64,000 nt of DNA from Streptomyces solicavernae (GTDB taxonomy: Bacteria; Actinomycetota; Actinomycetes; Streptomycetales; Streptomycetaceae): positions 21,513 through 85,512 of the forward strand of contig NZ_JASCIR010000028.1 of the NCBI RefSeq assembly GCF_029968095.1. Reading direction: 5' to 3'. Shown here piece after piece: positions 24,733 to 32,936 of the stretch. The stretch's first letter is position 1. Every line of letters begins with the position of its first letter. The position numbers and the translations under genes are program-made. The notes under the pieces were generated by a model. The model saw only the letters and a program-made list of their open reading frames with translations, had not been told where the DNA came from and searched no databases.

Positions 24733-25623
24733 GGGGGCGGCGGCGGAACCGCCGGACGGGCGGCCCGGCGCTTCTTCCGCTCCCTGCGCCCGGATCAGCT
24801 CCGAGACCCGTACGAACCGATAGCCCCGCTCGCGCAGTTCCGGCACGACCTTGCGGACGACCCTCTCCGTCGTCGGCGCCGCGCTGCGCGTGCAGTGCAG
24901 GACGACGACCGAGCCGGGGCGCACCCCGCGCAGCACCTCCTCCGCGACCGCGTCCGCGTCCGTGGCGAAGGCGTCGCCGCTGACGACGTCCCACTGCACG
25001 GCCGTCACGCCCGCCTGGGCGACGTTGCGCAGGGCCGAGCGGTCGTAACAGCCGCCGGGGAAGCGGAAGTACGGCATCGCGTTCTCGACGCCGACCTTCT
25101 CGAACGCCCTGAACGCCCGCTCCACATCGGCCCGCATCTTCTCCGGCGCGATGGTCGGAAGCCCGTAGCAGTGCGAGGTGAACGCGTAGTGGCTGTACGA
25201 GTGGTTGGCCACCTCGAACAGCGGGTCCGCGTCGATCGCGCGGGCCTGGTCCGGGTACTCCTCGGCCCACCGCCCTGTCATGAACACGGTCGACGGCACC
25301 TTCAGCCGGCGCAGCGTGGCGATCAGCTCCGGGTTGTCGAACCGTTCACCCTTGGCGGCGCGCGGTCCCTGGTCGGCGGTCATGTCGGCGTCGAAGGTCA
25401 GCGCGACGGTCTTGCCGCCGTCCCGCTTCCCGCTCTTGAACACGGGCGCGAGCCCCTCCGGTCCGGGCGCGAGCGTCGGCGGCCGGGCGTCGGCGGAGGC
25501 GCGCGGAGAGGCCGGGGCGGAGGGGCGGTCCGGGTCGGGTGCGGAGTCCTGGCCGGTACCGCAGCCTGCGGTGACGGCAGCCAGGACACCGAGGGCGGCG
25601 AGTCTGCGTACGGGAACGGTCAC
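24718..25623 (-). CDS. Polysaccharide deacetylase (NodB domain), lipoprotein
   Basis: The 301-residue exported protein has a lipobox-like LAAVTAGCG in its signal peptide, predicting lipidation of Cys near residue 20. The NodB domain has VALTFDADMTAD for the metal/base aspartates, NHSYSHYAF giving the HSxxH metal pair, and FRFPGGCYD as the RxPG motif. The final histidine is in VVVLHCTRSA. These CE4 enzymes deacetylate cell-wall or exopolysaccharide amino sugars. I prefer the GTG at 25623; an in-frame TTG at 25644 adds seven residues. Neither has a good ribosome site, and TATGTT just upstream may be a -10 of a leaderless transcript. Confidence 0.85.
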   Translation of the reverse strand: MTVPVRRLAALGVLAAVTAGCGTGQDSAPDPDRPSAPASPRASADARPPTLAPGPEGLAPVFKSGKRDGGKTVALTFDADMTADQGPRAAKGERFDNPELIATLRRLKVPSTVFMTGRWAEEYPDQARAIDADPLFEVANHSYSHYAFTSHCYGLPTIAPEKMRADVERAFRAFEKVGVENAMPYFRFPGGCYDRSALRNVAQAGVTAVQWDVVSGDAFATDADAVAEEVLRGVRPGSVVVLHCTRSAAPTTERVVRKVVPELRERGYRFVRVSELIRAQGAEEAPGRPSGGSAAAPSRTP

Positions 25624-25739
25624 CGGGCGAACATAGCGCCGCAAATGCGACTATGTGCCCAGCCGCACCGCGGAGGTGAGGGAGCGTCACGCCGAGAGGT
25701 CACCCGCTGAGTCCGCCGGGCTGCTGCCATCATGACGCC

Positions 25740-25796
25740 ATGACGCAGCACACCGAGGAGCTACGCCAGGCGGGGCAGGCCCACACCACGGACTGA
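25740..25796 (+). CDS. Possible 18-residue leader peptide upstream of aac(3)-like gene
   Basis: A short frame, MTQHTEELRQAGQAHTTD, ends 19 bases before the acetyltransferase start. It has no convincing ribosome site and no similarity I recognise. It could be a regulatory leader, a chance frame, or the relic of a longer gene start. I list it because translation-coupled leaders are known before antibiotic-resistance genes, but nothing here proves translation. Confidence 0.22.
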   Translation: MTQHTEELRQAGQAHTTD

Positions 25797-25815
25797 GGCC
25801 GGAGGCGCGCGCACC

Positions 25816-26697
25816 ATGGATGAACGCGAGTTGCTCGAACGGTCCGGCGGGCCCGTCACCCGCACCCGGCTGCGCGACGACCTGGCCGCGCTCGGCCTCC
25901 GGCCCGGCGACACCGTCATGTTCCACACCCGGATGTCCGCCATCGGCTACGTCGCCGGAGGGGCCGGCACCGTCATCGACGCCCTCCTGGACGCCGTCGG
26001 CCCGGCCGGCACCCTGATGGTGACCTGCGGCTGGAACGACGCCCCGCCGTACGGCTTCCGCACCTGGCCGCGCCCCTGGCAGGACGCCGTACGCGCCGAA
26101 CACCCCGCCTACGAACCGGAGTCGAGCGAGGCGGAGCACGACAACGGGCGGCTGCCCGAGGCCCTGCGCCGCAGGCCGGGCGCGCTCCGCAGCCGGCACC
26201 CGGACGTCAGCTGCGCCGCCCTCGGCCCGGCGGCCGCCGAGCTGACCGCCGATCACCCGTGGGACGACCCGCACGGCCCCGGCAGCCCGCTCGCCCGCCT
26301 CGTCGCCCGGCGCGGCCGGGTCCTGCTGCTCGGCGCCCCGCTGTACACCCTGACGCTGCTGCACCACGCGGAAGCCCTCGCCGACGCCCCCGGCAAGCGG
26401 TACGTGACGTATGAACAGCCCGTCCTCGCCGAGGGGCGGCGGGTCTGGCGGCACTTCCGCGACATCGACTCGACCGACGGCGCCTTCGACTACGCGCCCG
26501 TGGTGCCCGAGGGGCAGGACCCGTTCGAGACGATCACCCGGGCCCTGCTCGCGGCGGGCCTCGGCCGCAGCGGGCGGGTCGGCGCCGCCGAGAGCCACCT
26601 GTTCGAGGCGGAGCAGGTCGTCACGTTCGCGCGGGAATGGATCGAGCGGAAGATCGGCGGCGGTCGGGGAATCGGGGGGAATTCCGGCGCCGAGTAA
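25816..26697 (+). CDS. AAC(3)-family aminoglycoside / antibiotic N-acetyltransferase
   Basis: The 293-residue cytosolic acetyltransferase belongs to the antibiotic_NAT family. Diagnostic stretches are GDTVMFHTRMSAIGYVAGGA near the start, RSRHPDVSCAALGPAAAEL in the middle, GPGSPLARLVARRGRVLLLG for CoA binding, and the histidine pair in TLLHHAEALA. These enzymes acetylate the 3-amino group of 2-deoxystreptamine aminoglycosides, and chromosomal members in Streptomyces can be silent or give low-level resistance. The ATG at 25816 has GGAGG ten bases upstream. There are no aminoglycoside biosynthesis genes near it. Family assignment is solid, drug specificity is not. Confidence 0.85.
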   Translation: MDERELLERSGGPVTRTRLRDDLAALGLRPGDTVMFHTRMSAIGYVAGGAGTVIDALLDAVGPAGTLMVTCGWNDAPPYGFRTWPRPWQDAVRAEHPAYEPESSEAEHDNGRLPEALRRRPGALRSRHPDVSCAALGPAAAELTADHPWDDPHGPGSPLARLVARRGRVLLLGAPLYTLTLLHHAEALADAPGKRYVTYEQPVLAEGRRVWRHFRDIDSTDGAFDYAPVVPEGQDPFETITRALLAAGLGRSGRVGAAESHLFEAEQVVTFAREWIERKIGGGRGIGGNSGAE

Positions 26698-26863
26698 TGC
26701 GTCGGCTGCCGGGTAAAATGACGGTAATTCGCTGCTGTCGCCGCAGGCCGCCGCTAACCGGCAGCAATCGCCGCCAACTGCCGCAATCACCGCCGTCGCC
26801 GCCTCCGTACCCATACCCGTACGTCTAAGAATTCCGCGCCCACCCGGACGGAAGTGGTGTGCC

Positions 26864-27295
26864 ATGGATCCCTGGCTGATCTGGTTGATCGTCGCAGCCG
26901 TCCTGGCCGTGGCCGAGATTCTCACGCTCACGGCCGCCCTCGGAATGCTCAGCGCGGCCGCACTCGTCACGTCGGCCACCGCCGCGCTCGGGCTGCCCCC
27001 ACCCCTTCAATTCCTCGTCTTCGCCGCCGTGTCCGCCGTCACCCTGCTGTTCGTGCGCCCCCTCGCGATGCGGCACCTGAACCGGCCCCAAGCGGCGCGC
27101 TTCGGCGTGGATGCCCTGGTGGGGAAGGCTGCGTACGTCGTCGCGGAGGTCTCGGCCGCGGGCGGCCGGGTCCGGATCGACGGTGAGGAGTGGACGGCCC
27201 GCGCCTTCGACGAGACGCTGGTGATTCCTCGGGGAAAGACCGTCGACGTCATGGAGATCAGCGGCACCACCGCATTCGTCTACCCCCGGGACTGA
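26864..27295 (+). CDS. NfeD-like membrane protein
   Basis: The 143-residue protein has two or three N-terminal transmembrane helices (about 5-25, 28-45 and 48-66) and a C-terminal OB-fold NfeD domain (about 80-143; DALVGKAAYVVAEV, then GEEWTARAFDE). It is the short NfeD1b-type lacking a protease domain. NfeD proteins work with stomatin/SPFH proteins encoded next door in membrane-quality control; here the SPFH gene starts four bases after the NfeD stop. The ATG at 26864 follows GAAGTGG. A sharp A/T-rich spot at 26824-26835 may be part of the promoter. Confidence 0.88.
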   Translation: MDPWLIWLIVAAVLAVAEILTLTAALGMLSAAALVTSATAALGLPPPLQFLVFAAVSAVTLLFVRPLAMRHLNRPQAARFGVDALVGKAAYVVAEVSAAGGRVRIDGEEWTARAFDETLVIPRGKTVDVMEISGTTAFVYPRD

Positions 27296-27299
27296 AGCC

Positions 27300-28304
27300 A
27301 TGGAGATTTCCGCGTTCCTCATCGCCGGACTCATCGTCGCGCTTCTCGCGATCTTCACCGTCGTACGAGCGGTACGGATCATTCCGCAGGCCCGCGCCCG
27401 GAATGTCGAACGGCTCGGCCGCTACCACCGCACCCTCAACCCGGGCCTCAATCTCGTCATCCCGTACATCGACCGCGTCCACCCGGTGATCGATCTGCGC
27501 GAACAGGTCGTCTCCTTCCAGCCGCAGCCCGTCATCACCGAGGACAACCTCGTCGTCGAGATCGACACCGTGCTGTATTTCCAGGTGACCGACCCGCGCG
27601 CGGCTTTCTACGAGATCGCGAATTTCCTGCAGGCGGTCGAGCAGCTGACCGTCACCACGCTGCGCAACGTGGTCGGCTCCATGGACCTGGAGAAGACCCT
27701 CACCTCCCGCGACACCATCAACAGCCAGCTGCGCGGCGTGCTCGACGAGGCCACCGGCAAGTGGGGCCTGCGCGTCAACCGGGTGGAGATCAAGGCCATC
27801 GACCCGCCGCAGACCATCAAGGACGCGATGCAGAAGCAGATGCGGGCCGAGCGCGACAAGCGGGCCGCGATCCTCGGCGCCGAGGGCCAGCGCCAGTCGC
27901 AGATCCTCACCGCCGAGGGCGACAAGCAGGCCGCCGTGCTGCGCGCCGAGGGCAACCGCACGGCCGCGATCCTCCAGGCGGAGGGCCAGTCGCGGGCCAT
28001 CGACGAGGTCTTCCAGGCCGTGCACCGCAACGACCCCGACCCGAAGCTGCTCGCCTACCAGTACCTGCAGACGCTGCCCCAGCTGGCCCAGGGCGAGGGC
28101 AACAACTTCTGGGTGATCCCCAGCGAGATCACCTCCGCGCTGCAGGGCGTCTCCAAGGCGTTCAACGTGGAACTGCCGCAGTCGCCCGCGACCCGCGAGA
28201 AGCCGTCCGACGACATGGCCGCCAAGGCCGCCGACGACACGGCCCAGGCGGCGGAGGCGGCCGCCGAGGCGGTCGCGGACGCGGCGAAGGCGGAGCGCCC
28301 CTGA
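27300..28304 (+). CDS. SPFH / band-7 stomatin-like protein
   Basis: The 334-residue protein has an N-terminal membrane segment (residues about 4-22), then the SPFH/PHB domain (about 30-190, with PGLNLVIPYIDRV and VVEIDTVLYFQVTDP). A long Ala/Glu/Gln/Arg coiled-coil flotillin-like region (about 180-235) and an Ala-rich acidic tail follow. It likely forms membrane-bound oligomeric rings that scaffold or regulate proteases and lipids. It is directly coupled to the NfeD gene (four-base gap), the classic partner pair. A hairpin follows the stop. Confidence 0.92.
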   Translation: MEISAFLIAGLIVALLAIFTVVRAVRIIPQARARNVERLGRYHRTLNPGLNLVIPYIDRVHPVIDLREQVVSFQPQPVITEDNLVVEIDTVLYFQVTDPRAAFYEIANFLQAVEQLTVTTLRNVVGSMDLEKTLTSRDTINSQLRGVLDEATGKWGLRVNRVEIKAIDPPQTIKDAMQKQMRAERDKRAAILGAEGQRQSQILTAEGDKQAAVLRAEGNRTAAILQAEGQSRAIDEVFQAVHRNDPDPKLLAYQYLQTLPQLAQGEGNNFWVIPSEITSALQGVSKAFNVELPQSPATREKPSDDMAAKAADDTAQAAEAAAEAVADAAKAERP

Positions 28305-28318
28305 CGCGTGAGCGACAC

Positions 28319-28360
28319 GCGGACGGCCCGCGTCCTCCGCTGCGGAGACACGGGCCGCCC
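28319..28360. terminator. Imperfect hairpin between SPFH and PhoX-like genes
   Basis: Two ~18-base arms (about 28321-28340 and 28341-28360) pair with two mismatches around the centre TCCGCTGCGGA. They lie at a convergent junction, so the hairpin may serve both genes. Confidence 0.6.
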
Positions 28361-28376
28361 GCGGGCGTGGAGCGCG

Positions 28377-29765
28377 TCAGTGGTGCCAGGGGCCGGTCAC
28401 CGCGAAAGTCGTGCCCGGGTTGTAGCAGTTCACGTACATCGTGTCGTCGTCCGGGGAGAACGTGACGCCCGCGAACTCGCCCCACGCGGGCTCCTCGGGC
28501 GTGCCGATGTTCTGCCGGCCGCGGGCCATCGCGTAGACCTCGCCGCGCCGGGTGAGGCCGAAGACGTGCTGCGCGCCCTCGCCGTCCTCCGCGACCATCA
28601 GGCCGCCGCTGGGCGCGAGGCAGATGTTGTCCGGCTCCTCGCCGGGGAGCTGGAGGTCGGTGTCGGGGCCGAAGACGAGCACGAGGGTGAGGCTGCGGGA
28701 CGACGGGTCGTACCGCCAGATCTGGCCGTAGTGGTCGGCGGCCGAGCCCTGAGCGCTCTTGGCGAAGCTGGAGACGAAGTAGACGCACTTGCCGCCCCAG
28801 TAGCAGCCCTCCAGCTTCTGGGCGTGGGTGATCCCCCGCGGCCCGAAGTCCTGGAACCTGATGGGCGTCCCGGCGGCCAGCGGGTCGGGCACGTCGACCC
28901 ACTCGATGGCGTCGAAGCGCGCGCCGGTCTCCTGGATCCGGGACAGGTCCGCGACCCCGGGCACCCGCATGGCCTGCAGCTTCCCGCCCGCGCGCAGCGA
29001 ACCGAGGCCGCCGCCCGGCTTGTTCGGCAGGAAGCGGTAGAAGAGGCCGAACGGCTTGTCGAAGGCGTCCTCGGTCTCGTAGACGACGCCGTGGCGCGGG
29101 TCGACGGCGATCGCCTCGTGCTGGAAGCGGCCCATCGCGGTGAGGGGTACGGCGCCGGAGCGGCGCGGGTCGGCCGGGTCCACCTCGAAGATGAAGCCGT
29201 GGTCCTTGGTGTAGCCGTTGGTGCCGGCCTTGTCCTCGGTCTCCTCGCAGGTCAGCCAGGTGCCCCAAGGGGTGGGCCCGCCCGCGCAGTTGACAGCGGT
29301 GCCGGCGATGGCGACCCGCTCGTCCACCACGTTGTTACGCCGGTCGAGCGCGAGCGCCGTACAGCCGCCCTTGCCCTCCGGGTCGTACGTGAGGCCCTCG
29401 ACCGTGGGGACGGGGATCTTCCCGTTGGCCCGGTTCTCGTGGTTGCGGACCAGGTGGGTGCCGCCCCTGCGGCCGCGGAAGGCGGCCATGCCGTCGTGGT
29501 TGCTGGGGACCCGGCCCTCGCCGGAGCGCAGCGCGTCGCCCTCGCGGGACAGGACCTTGTAGCGGAAGCCCTTCGGCAGGTCGAGCAGGCCGTCCGGGTC
29601 GGGCACGAGCGGCCCGTAGCCGGCCCTGCCGCGGGCGGCCGCGGTGCCGGCGAAGAGCTCCGAGAAGGCGCCGGTGAAGGCGATGCCGACGCCCAATGCG
29701 CCGGTGCCTGCCAGGACTTGGCGTCTCGTCGCGGAGGGTCGTGCGGTCTGTCGTGTTTCGGACAT
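28377..29765 (-). CDS. PhoX-like (DUF839) Tat-exported phosphatase-type protein
   Basis: The 462-residue protein starts with a twin-arginine signal (ATRRQVLAGTGALGVG) and continues as a beta-propeller of the PhoX/DUF839 family. Recognisable parts are NHDGMAAFRGR near residue 85, LVRNHENR, GTWLTCEETEDK (a conserved metal-site segment), FQHEAIAVDP, and PDNICLAPSGGLMVAEDG. Known PhoX enzymes are calcium/iron-dependent alkaline phosphatases exported folded by Tat; Streptomyces has several paralogues, some of unknown activity. The ATG at 29765 has CAGGGAG nine bases upstream. No PHO box was identified in the 127 bp upstream. Confidence 0.85.
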   Translation of the reverse strand: MSETRQTARPSATRRQVLAGTGALGVGIAFTGAFSELFAGTAAARGRAGYGPLVPDPDGLLDLPKGFRYKVLSREGDALRSGEGRVPSNHDGMAAFRGRRGGTHLVRNHENRANGKIPVPTVEGLTYDPEGKGGCTALALDRRNNVVDERVAIAGTAVNCAGGPTPWGTWLTCEETEDKAGTNGYTKDHGFIFEVDPADPRRSGAVPLTAMGRFQHEAIAVDPRHGVVYETEDAFDKPFGLFYRFLPNKPGGGLGSLRAGGKLQAMRVPGVADLSRIQETGARFDAIEWVDVPDPLAAGTPIRFQDFGPRGITHAQKLEGCYWGGKCVYFVSSFAKSAQGSAADHYGQIWRYDPSSRSLTLVLVFGPDTDLQLPGEEPDNICLAPSGGLMVAEDGEGAQHVFGLTRRGEVYAMARGRQNIGTPEEPAWGEFAGVTFSPDDDTMYVNCYNPGTTFAVTGPWHH

Positions 29766-29892
29766 ACGGGCAACTCCCTGCTGGCGGACAGGAATACGAC
29801 CCGCTGTGTGTATCACGCAGCTGCCGCTCCGGGAACCACGCGCGTAGAAGGCGACGGCCTGTGTCGTACCGCCCGGAGCCCTGCGCGCCGCC

Positions 29893-31005
29893 TCAGCCCT
29901 CCTGCGCGCCCGGGATCTTGCGGGAGTCGCGGGCCAGGGCCGTGAGGCGGGAGATCGCGCGGAAGTACTTCTTGCGGTACCCGCCGTTCAGCATCTCCTC
30001 GCTGAACAGCCGGTCGAAGGGCAGCCCGGAGGCGACCACCGGCACCTCACGGTCGTAGAGCCGGTCGGCGAGGACCACAAGACGCAGCGCCGTCGACTGG
30101 TCGGGCACCGGCGTCACCCCGGTGAGGCAGACCGCCGCGAGGCCGTCGGTCAGCGCGCCGTAACGGCTCGGGTGCACCTTCGCGAGGTGTTCGAGCAGGT
30201 GTGGGAAGTCGTCGAGCGAGGCCCCTTCGGTGGCGTACGCGACCTTCGTGACGCGGTCGTCGGAGTACGGCGGCGGCGCCTCGGGCAGGCCGCGGTGGCG
30301 GTAGTCCTCGCCGTCGATGCGCAGGGCGCGGAAGTGCGCCGACAGGCCCTGGATCTCGCGCATGAAGTCGGCGGCGGCGAACCGGCCCTCGCCGAGCTTG
30401 CCGGGCAGCGTGTTGGACGTGGCGGCGAGCGCCACGCCCGCGTCGACCAGCTTGCCGAGCAGCGTGGACACGAGCACCGTGTCGCCCGGGTCGTCCAGCT
30501 CGAACTCGTCGATGCAGAGCAGCCGGTGCCCGGAGAGGGTCTGCACGGTCTGCTGGAAGCCCAGGGCGCCGACCAGGTTGGTGAGCTCCACGAACGTGCC
30601 GAACGCCTTCAGCGCGGGCTCCGCCGGGGTGGCGTGCCACAGCGAGGCGAGCAGGTGGGTCTTGCCGACTCCGTACCCGCCGTCCAGGTAGACGCCGCGC
30701 GGCCCGGCCGGCCTGGCCTCGGCCTTCCGCGAGAACCAGCGCCTCTTGCCCGAGCCGGTGGCGTGCGCCCCGCCGAGCGTCCCGGCGAAGCCGCTCAGCA
30801 CCTCGACGGCCTCGGCCTGGCTGGGCTGGCCGGGGTCGGGGACGTACGTCTCGAAGCGGGCCGACTGGAAGCGCGGCGGCGGCACCATCTCGGCGACCAG
30901 ACGGTCGGCGGGGACGTGCGGCGCGCGGGCGCAGAGGGACAGCGGGGACGGGTCCGCTATCGGGCTCGTACCGGCTGGGGCGGAGGAGGCAGGGGAGGTC
31001 GACAC
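29893..31005 (-). CDS. zapE: ZapE / AFG1-like AAA ATPase
   Basis: The 370-residue P-loop ATPase has Walker A DGGYGVGKTHLL near residue 105 and Walker B LLCIDEFELDDPGD near 170, followed by ATSNTLPGKL (sensor 1) and YFRAISRL near the end. In proteobacteria ZapE destabilises FtsZ rings; the mitochondrial homologue AFG1 helps degrade respiratory subunits. The actinobacterial role is unproven. The GTG at 31005 opens a short Ser/Ala/Pro N-terminus; the only purine-rich site is a weak AAGAG. It is divergent from the reductase gene with only 37 bp between starts, so the promoters overlap. Confidence 0.85.
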   Translation of the reverse strand: MSTSPASSAPAGTSPIADPSPLSLCARAPHVPADRLVAEMVPPPRFQSARFETYVPDPGQPSQAEAVEVLSGFAGTLGGAHATGSGKRRWFSRKAEARPAGPRGVYLDGGYGVGKTHLLASLWHATPAEPALKAFGTFVELTNLVGALGFQQTVQTLSGHRLLCIDEFELDDPGDTVLVSTLLGKLVDAGVALAATSNTLPGKLGEGRFAAADFMREIQGLSAHFRALRIDGEDYRHRGLPEAPPPYSDDRVTKVAYATEGASLDDFPHLLEHLAKVHPSRYGALTDGLAAVCLTGVTPVPDQSTALRLVVLADRLYDREVPVVASGLPFDRLFSEEMLNGGYRKKYFRAISRLTALARDSRKIPGAQEG

Positions 31006-31042
31006 AACTCTTAACTCTAGAGGCCGTGCGAGACTGCGGGAC

Positions 31043-31966
31043 ATGCGCAGCCTGTTCCCTGTGACCGACCAGACACCGGCAGGGGGCCCCGAGGCCGCCT
31101 CCGCTCCCGCCCTCACCGGCGTGCCCGACCGAGCGCCCGCTCCCACCGCGGACCGAGCGCCCGCCCCCACCGCGGACCGAGCGCCCGCCCCCACCGCGGA
31201 CCGAGCCCCCGCCCCCACCGCGGACCGAGCCCCCGCCCCCGCCGACGACCGCGAGTGGAGTCTCGACGAGCTCGCCGACTGGTACGCCTACCCCGAGACG
31301 GACCGTCCCGTCCTGCGGGCCAACATGGTCTCCACGCTCGACGGCGCCGCCATGCACGAGGGCCGCTCGCAGCCCATCTCCTGCCCCGCCGACATGCGGA
31401 TCTTCGGCACGCTCCGCGGCCTCGCGGACGCGGTCGTGGTGGGCGCGGAAACGGTACGGCAGGAGGAGTACCGGCCCGCCCGCGCGCGGGACGCCTTCGC
31501 CGGGCGGCGCGCGGCCGCCGGTCAGGGGCCCGCCCCGGCCATCGCGGTGATCAGCGCGAGCCTCGACCTGGACTTCTCGCTCCCGCTCTTCACCGAGCCG
31601 CTCGTGCCGACCCTCGTACTGACCGGAGCCGCCGCCTCCGCCGAGCGCCGGGAGGCCGCCGAGAAGGCCGGTGCCCGCGTGCTGATCGCCGGGGAGGGCC
31701 GGGGCGTGGAACCCGGGCGGGTCGTCGCCGCGCTGGCCGGGCAGGGGCTGAAGCGGCTGCTCACCGAGGGCGGTCCGACGCTGCTCGGGCAGTTCGTGGC
31801 CGCCGACGTCCTCGACGAGCTCTGCCTCACCGTGTCGCCGATGCTCGCGGCGGGCGACGCCCGGCGGATCGCCGGGGGACCGCGGATGACCTTGCCTGAA
31901 CGGTTCGCGCTCGCCTCGGTGCTGGAAGAGGACGGGTTCTTGTTCACCCGGTACCGCAGGCCCTGA
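31043..31966 (+). CDS. RibD C-terminal / dihydrofolate-reductase-fold pyrimidine reductase family
   Basis: The 307-residue cytosolic protein has a short N-terminus and a repeat linker (about residues 29-68). A RibD_C-type NADPH-dependent reductase domain follows (about 75-305): RANMVSTLDGAAMHEGRS is the substrate region, ADAVVVGAETVRQE the nucleotide loop, and LLTEGGPTLLGQF the C-terminal signature. Family members reduce the ribosylamino-pyrimidine in riboflavin or deazaflavin synthesis or act on unknown substrates. There is no deaminase domain and no other rib gene nearby, so I do not name it ribD. It is divergent from zapE. Confidence 0.83.
   Translation: MRSLFPVTDQTPAGGPEAASAPALTGVPDRAPAPTADRAPAPTADRAPAPTADRAPAPTADRAPAPADDREWSLDELADWYAYPETDRPVLRANMVSTLDGAAMHEGRSQPISCPADMRIFGTLRGLADAVVVGAETVRQEEYRPARARDAFAGRRAAAGQGPAPAIAVISASLDLDFSLPLFTEPLVPTLVLTGAAASAERREAAEKAGARVLIAGEGRGVEPGRVVAALAGQGLKRLLTEGGPTLLGQFVAADVLDELCLTVSPMLAAGDARRIAGGPRMTLPERFALASVLEEDGFLFTRYRRP
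31127..31246 (+). repeat. Five 24-bp in-frame repeats in the reductase gene
   Basis: Copies begin at 31127, 31151, 31175, 31199 and 31223 with a period of exactly 24. They encode DRAPAPTA-type octapeptides between the start and the catalytic domain. Confidence 0.95.
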
Positions 31967-32210
31967 CATTCGGCGGAATTAGCCGTTCCGTTTCGCTTCG
32001 GCTGGGCACACTGAGACATGCAGCGAGCCATGCAGCGAGACATGCATGGCGACATCGAGACATGCATGGCGACATGCAGGCGTCGTGCCCGCGGGGAGCG
32101 CACTTCTCACGGGCACCCGGCCAGAATGTCGGTCAGGATGTCGGTCAGGATGTCGGTCAGGTTGGATTCCGCAGGGGCTCAAGGCCCCCGTATGGAGAAG
32201 GGCGCCCGCC

Positions 32211-32681
32211 GTGTCGTACACGAGCGTTTTGATGATCGAGAAGCCGCTGTCGTCCGTCGACGTGGAGTTCGTCACCACGTTGCACGGCGACGAGACGGTC
32301 TCCTTCGTCGTCCTCATGCAGCCGCGCGGCGACCAGGACCGGCTCCTCCGCGCCCTCGACGACGTCGCGCTCGGCGAGCTGGAGGACGCCGTCCACGAGG
32401 GCGACGAACCCGAGGGCGAGGACGCCACCGGACCCGCCCGCCTCGGCCTCGAACACTCTCTGAAGTCGCTGCGCGAGGCGGGCTGCGAAGCGGTCGGCCG
32501 GCTCGTCGAGGACCATCCGATCGAGGTCCTGAAGACCGTCTCCGAGGAGACCGGCGCCGACGAGGTCATCGTGCTGACCGCCCCGCACTACGTCGAGGAG
32601 TTCTTCCACCGCGACTGGGCCTCGCGCGCCCGCCACAAGGTCGGCGTCCCGGTGCTCAAGCTGTACGCGCACAGCGAGTAG
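32211..32681 (+). CDS. Small conserved Streptomyces protein, USP-like fold suspected
   Basis: The 156-residue soluble acidic protein has SVDVEFVTTLHGDETVSFVV near the start and PIEVLKTVSEETGADEVIVL followed by HKVGVPVLKLY at the end. The end pattern resembles the last two strands of universal-stress/adenine-nucleotide alpha-hydrolase folds, but there is no clear ATP-binding motif. Databases often label homologues indole-3-glycerol phosphate synthase; nothing in the sequence supports that. The GTG at 32211 is chosen because GGAGAAGG lies nine bases before it. The 244 bp upstream contain short direct repeats (gacatgca and ggatgtcggtca motifs) but no gene. The stop codon lies in the first unit of a 41-bp repeat array. 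Confidence 0.65.
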   Translation: MSYTSVLMIEKPLSSVDVEFVTTLHGDETVSFVVLMQPRGDQDRLLRALDDVALGELEDAVHEGDEPEGEDATGPARLGLEHSLKSLREAGCEAVGRLVEDHPIEVLKTVSEETGADEVIVLTAPHYVEEFFHRDWASRARHKVGVPVLKLYAHSE

Positions 32682-32838
32682 GCCTCCGGGTGGTGCTGCG
32701 TACGCGGTCGGGCAGCGAGTGGGCCTCCGGGTGGTGCTGCGTACGCGGTCGGGCAGCGAGTGGGCCTCCGGGTGGTGCTGCGTACGCGGTCGGGCAGCGA
32801 GTGGGCCTCCGGGTGGTGCTGCGTACGCGGTCGCGCAC
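32681..32838. repeat. Four 41-bp tandem repeats between the USP-like gene and murC
   Basis: Units start at 32681, 32722, 32763 and 32804 with a period of exactly 41 and almost no divergence. The last bases of the preceding coding sequence and its stop (cagcgagtag) match the end of the unit (cagcgagtgg). The array therefore grew from, or into, the 3' end of the gene. The period is not a multiple of three and the array is non-coding. Confidence 0.95.
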
Positions 32839-32936
32839 AGCCCGACTACGCTGGGCCTGCCCCCGACCCGGCGCGGGGGCGCGGCCCCGGGACACGGCGG
32901 CCGACCCCGGACCGCCAGCCCGCCCAGGAGACGTAC

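Noticed and set aside
26718..26828. A 36-codon frame ending in PYPYPYV before the NfeD gene
   Set aside because: No ribosome site, and the Pro/Arg-rich composition is what random GC-rich sequence gives.
32211..32681. Indole-3-glycerol phosphate synthase, the usual database label for this gene
   Set aside because: At 156 residues it is too short for a TIM barrel and lacks the phosphate-binding and catalytic motifs of TrpC.
32681..32838. Regular repeats as a possible CRISPR array
   Set aside because: The repeats are head-to-tail without unique spacers. The same holds for all other arrays in the window.
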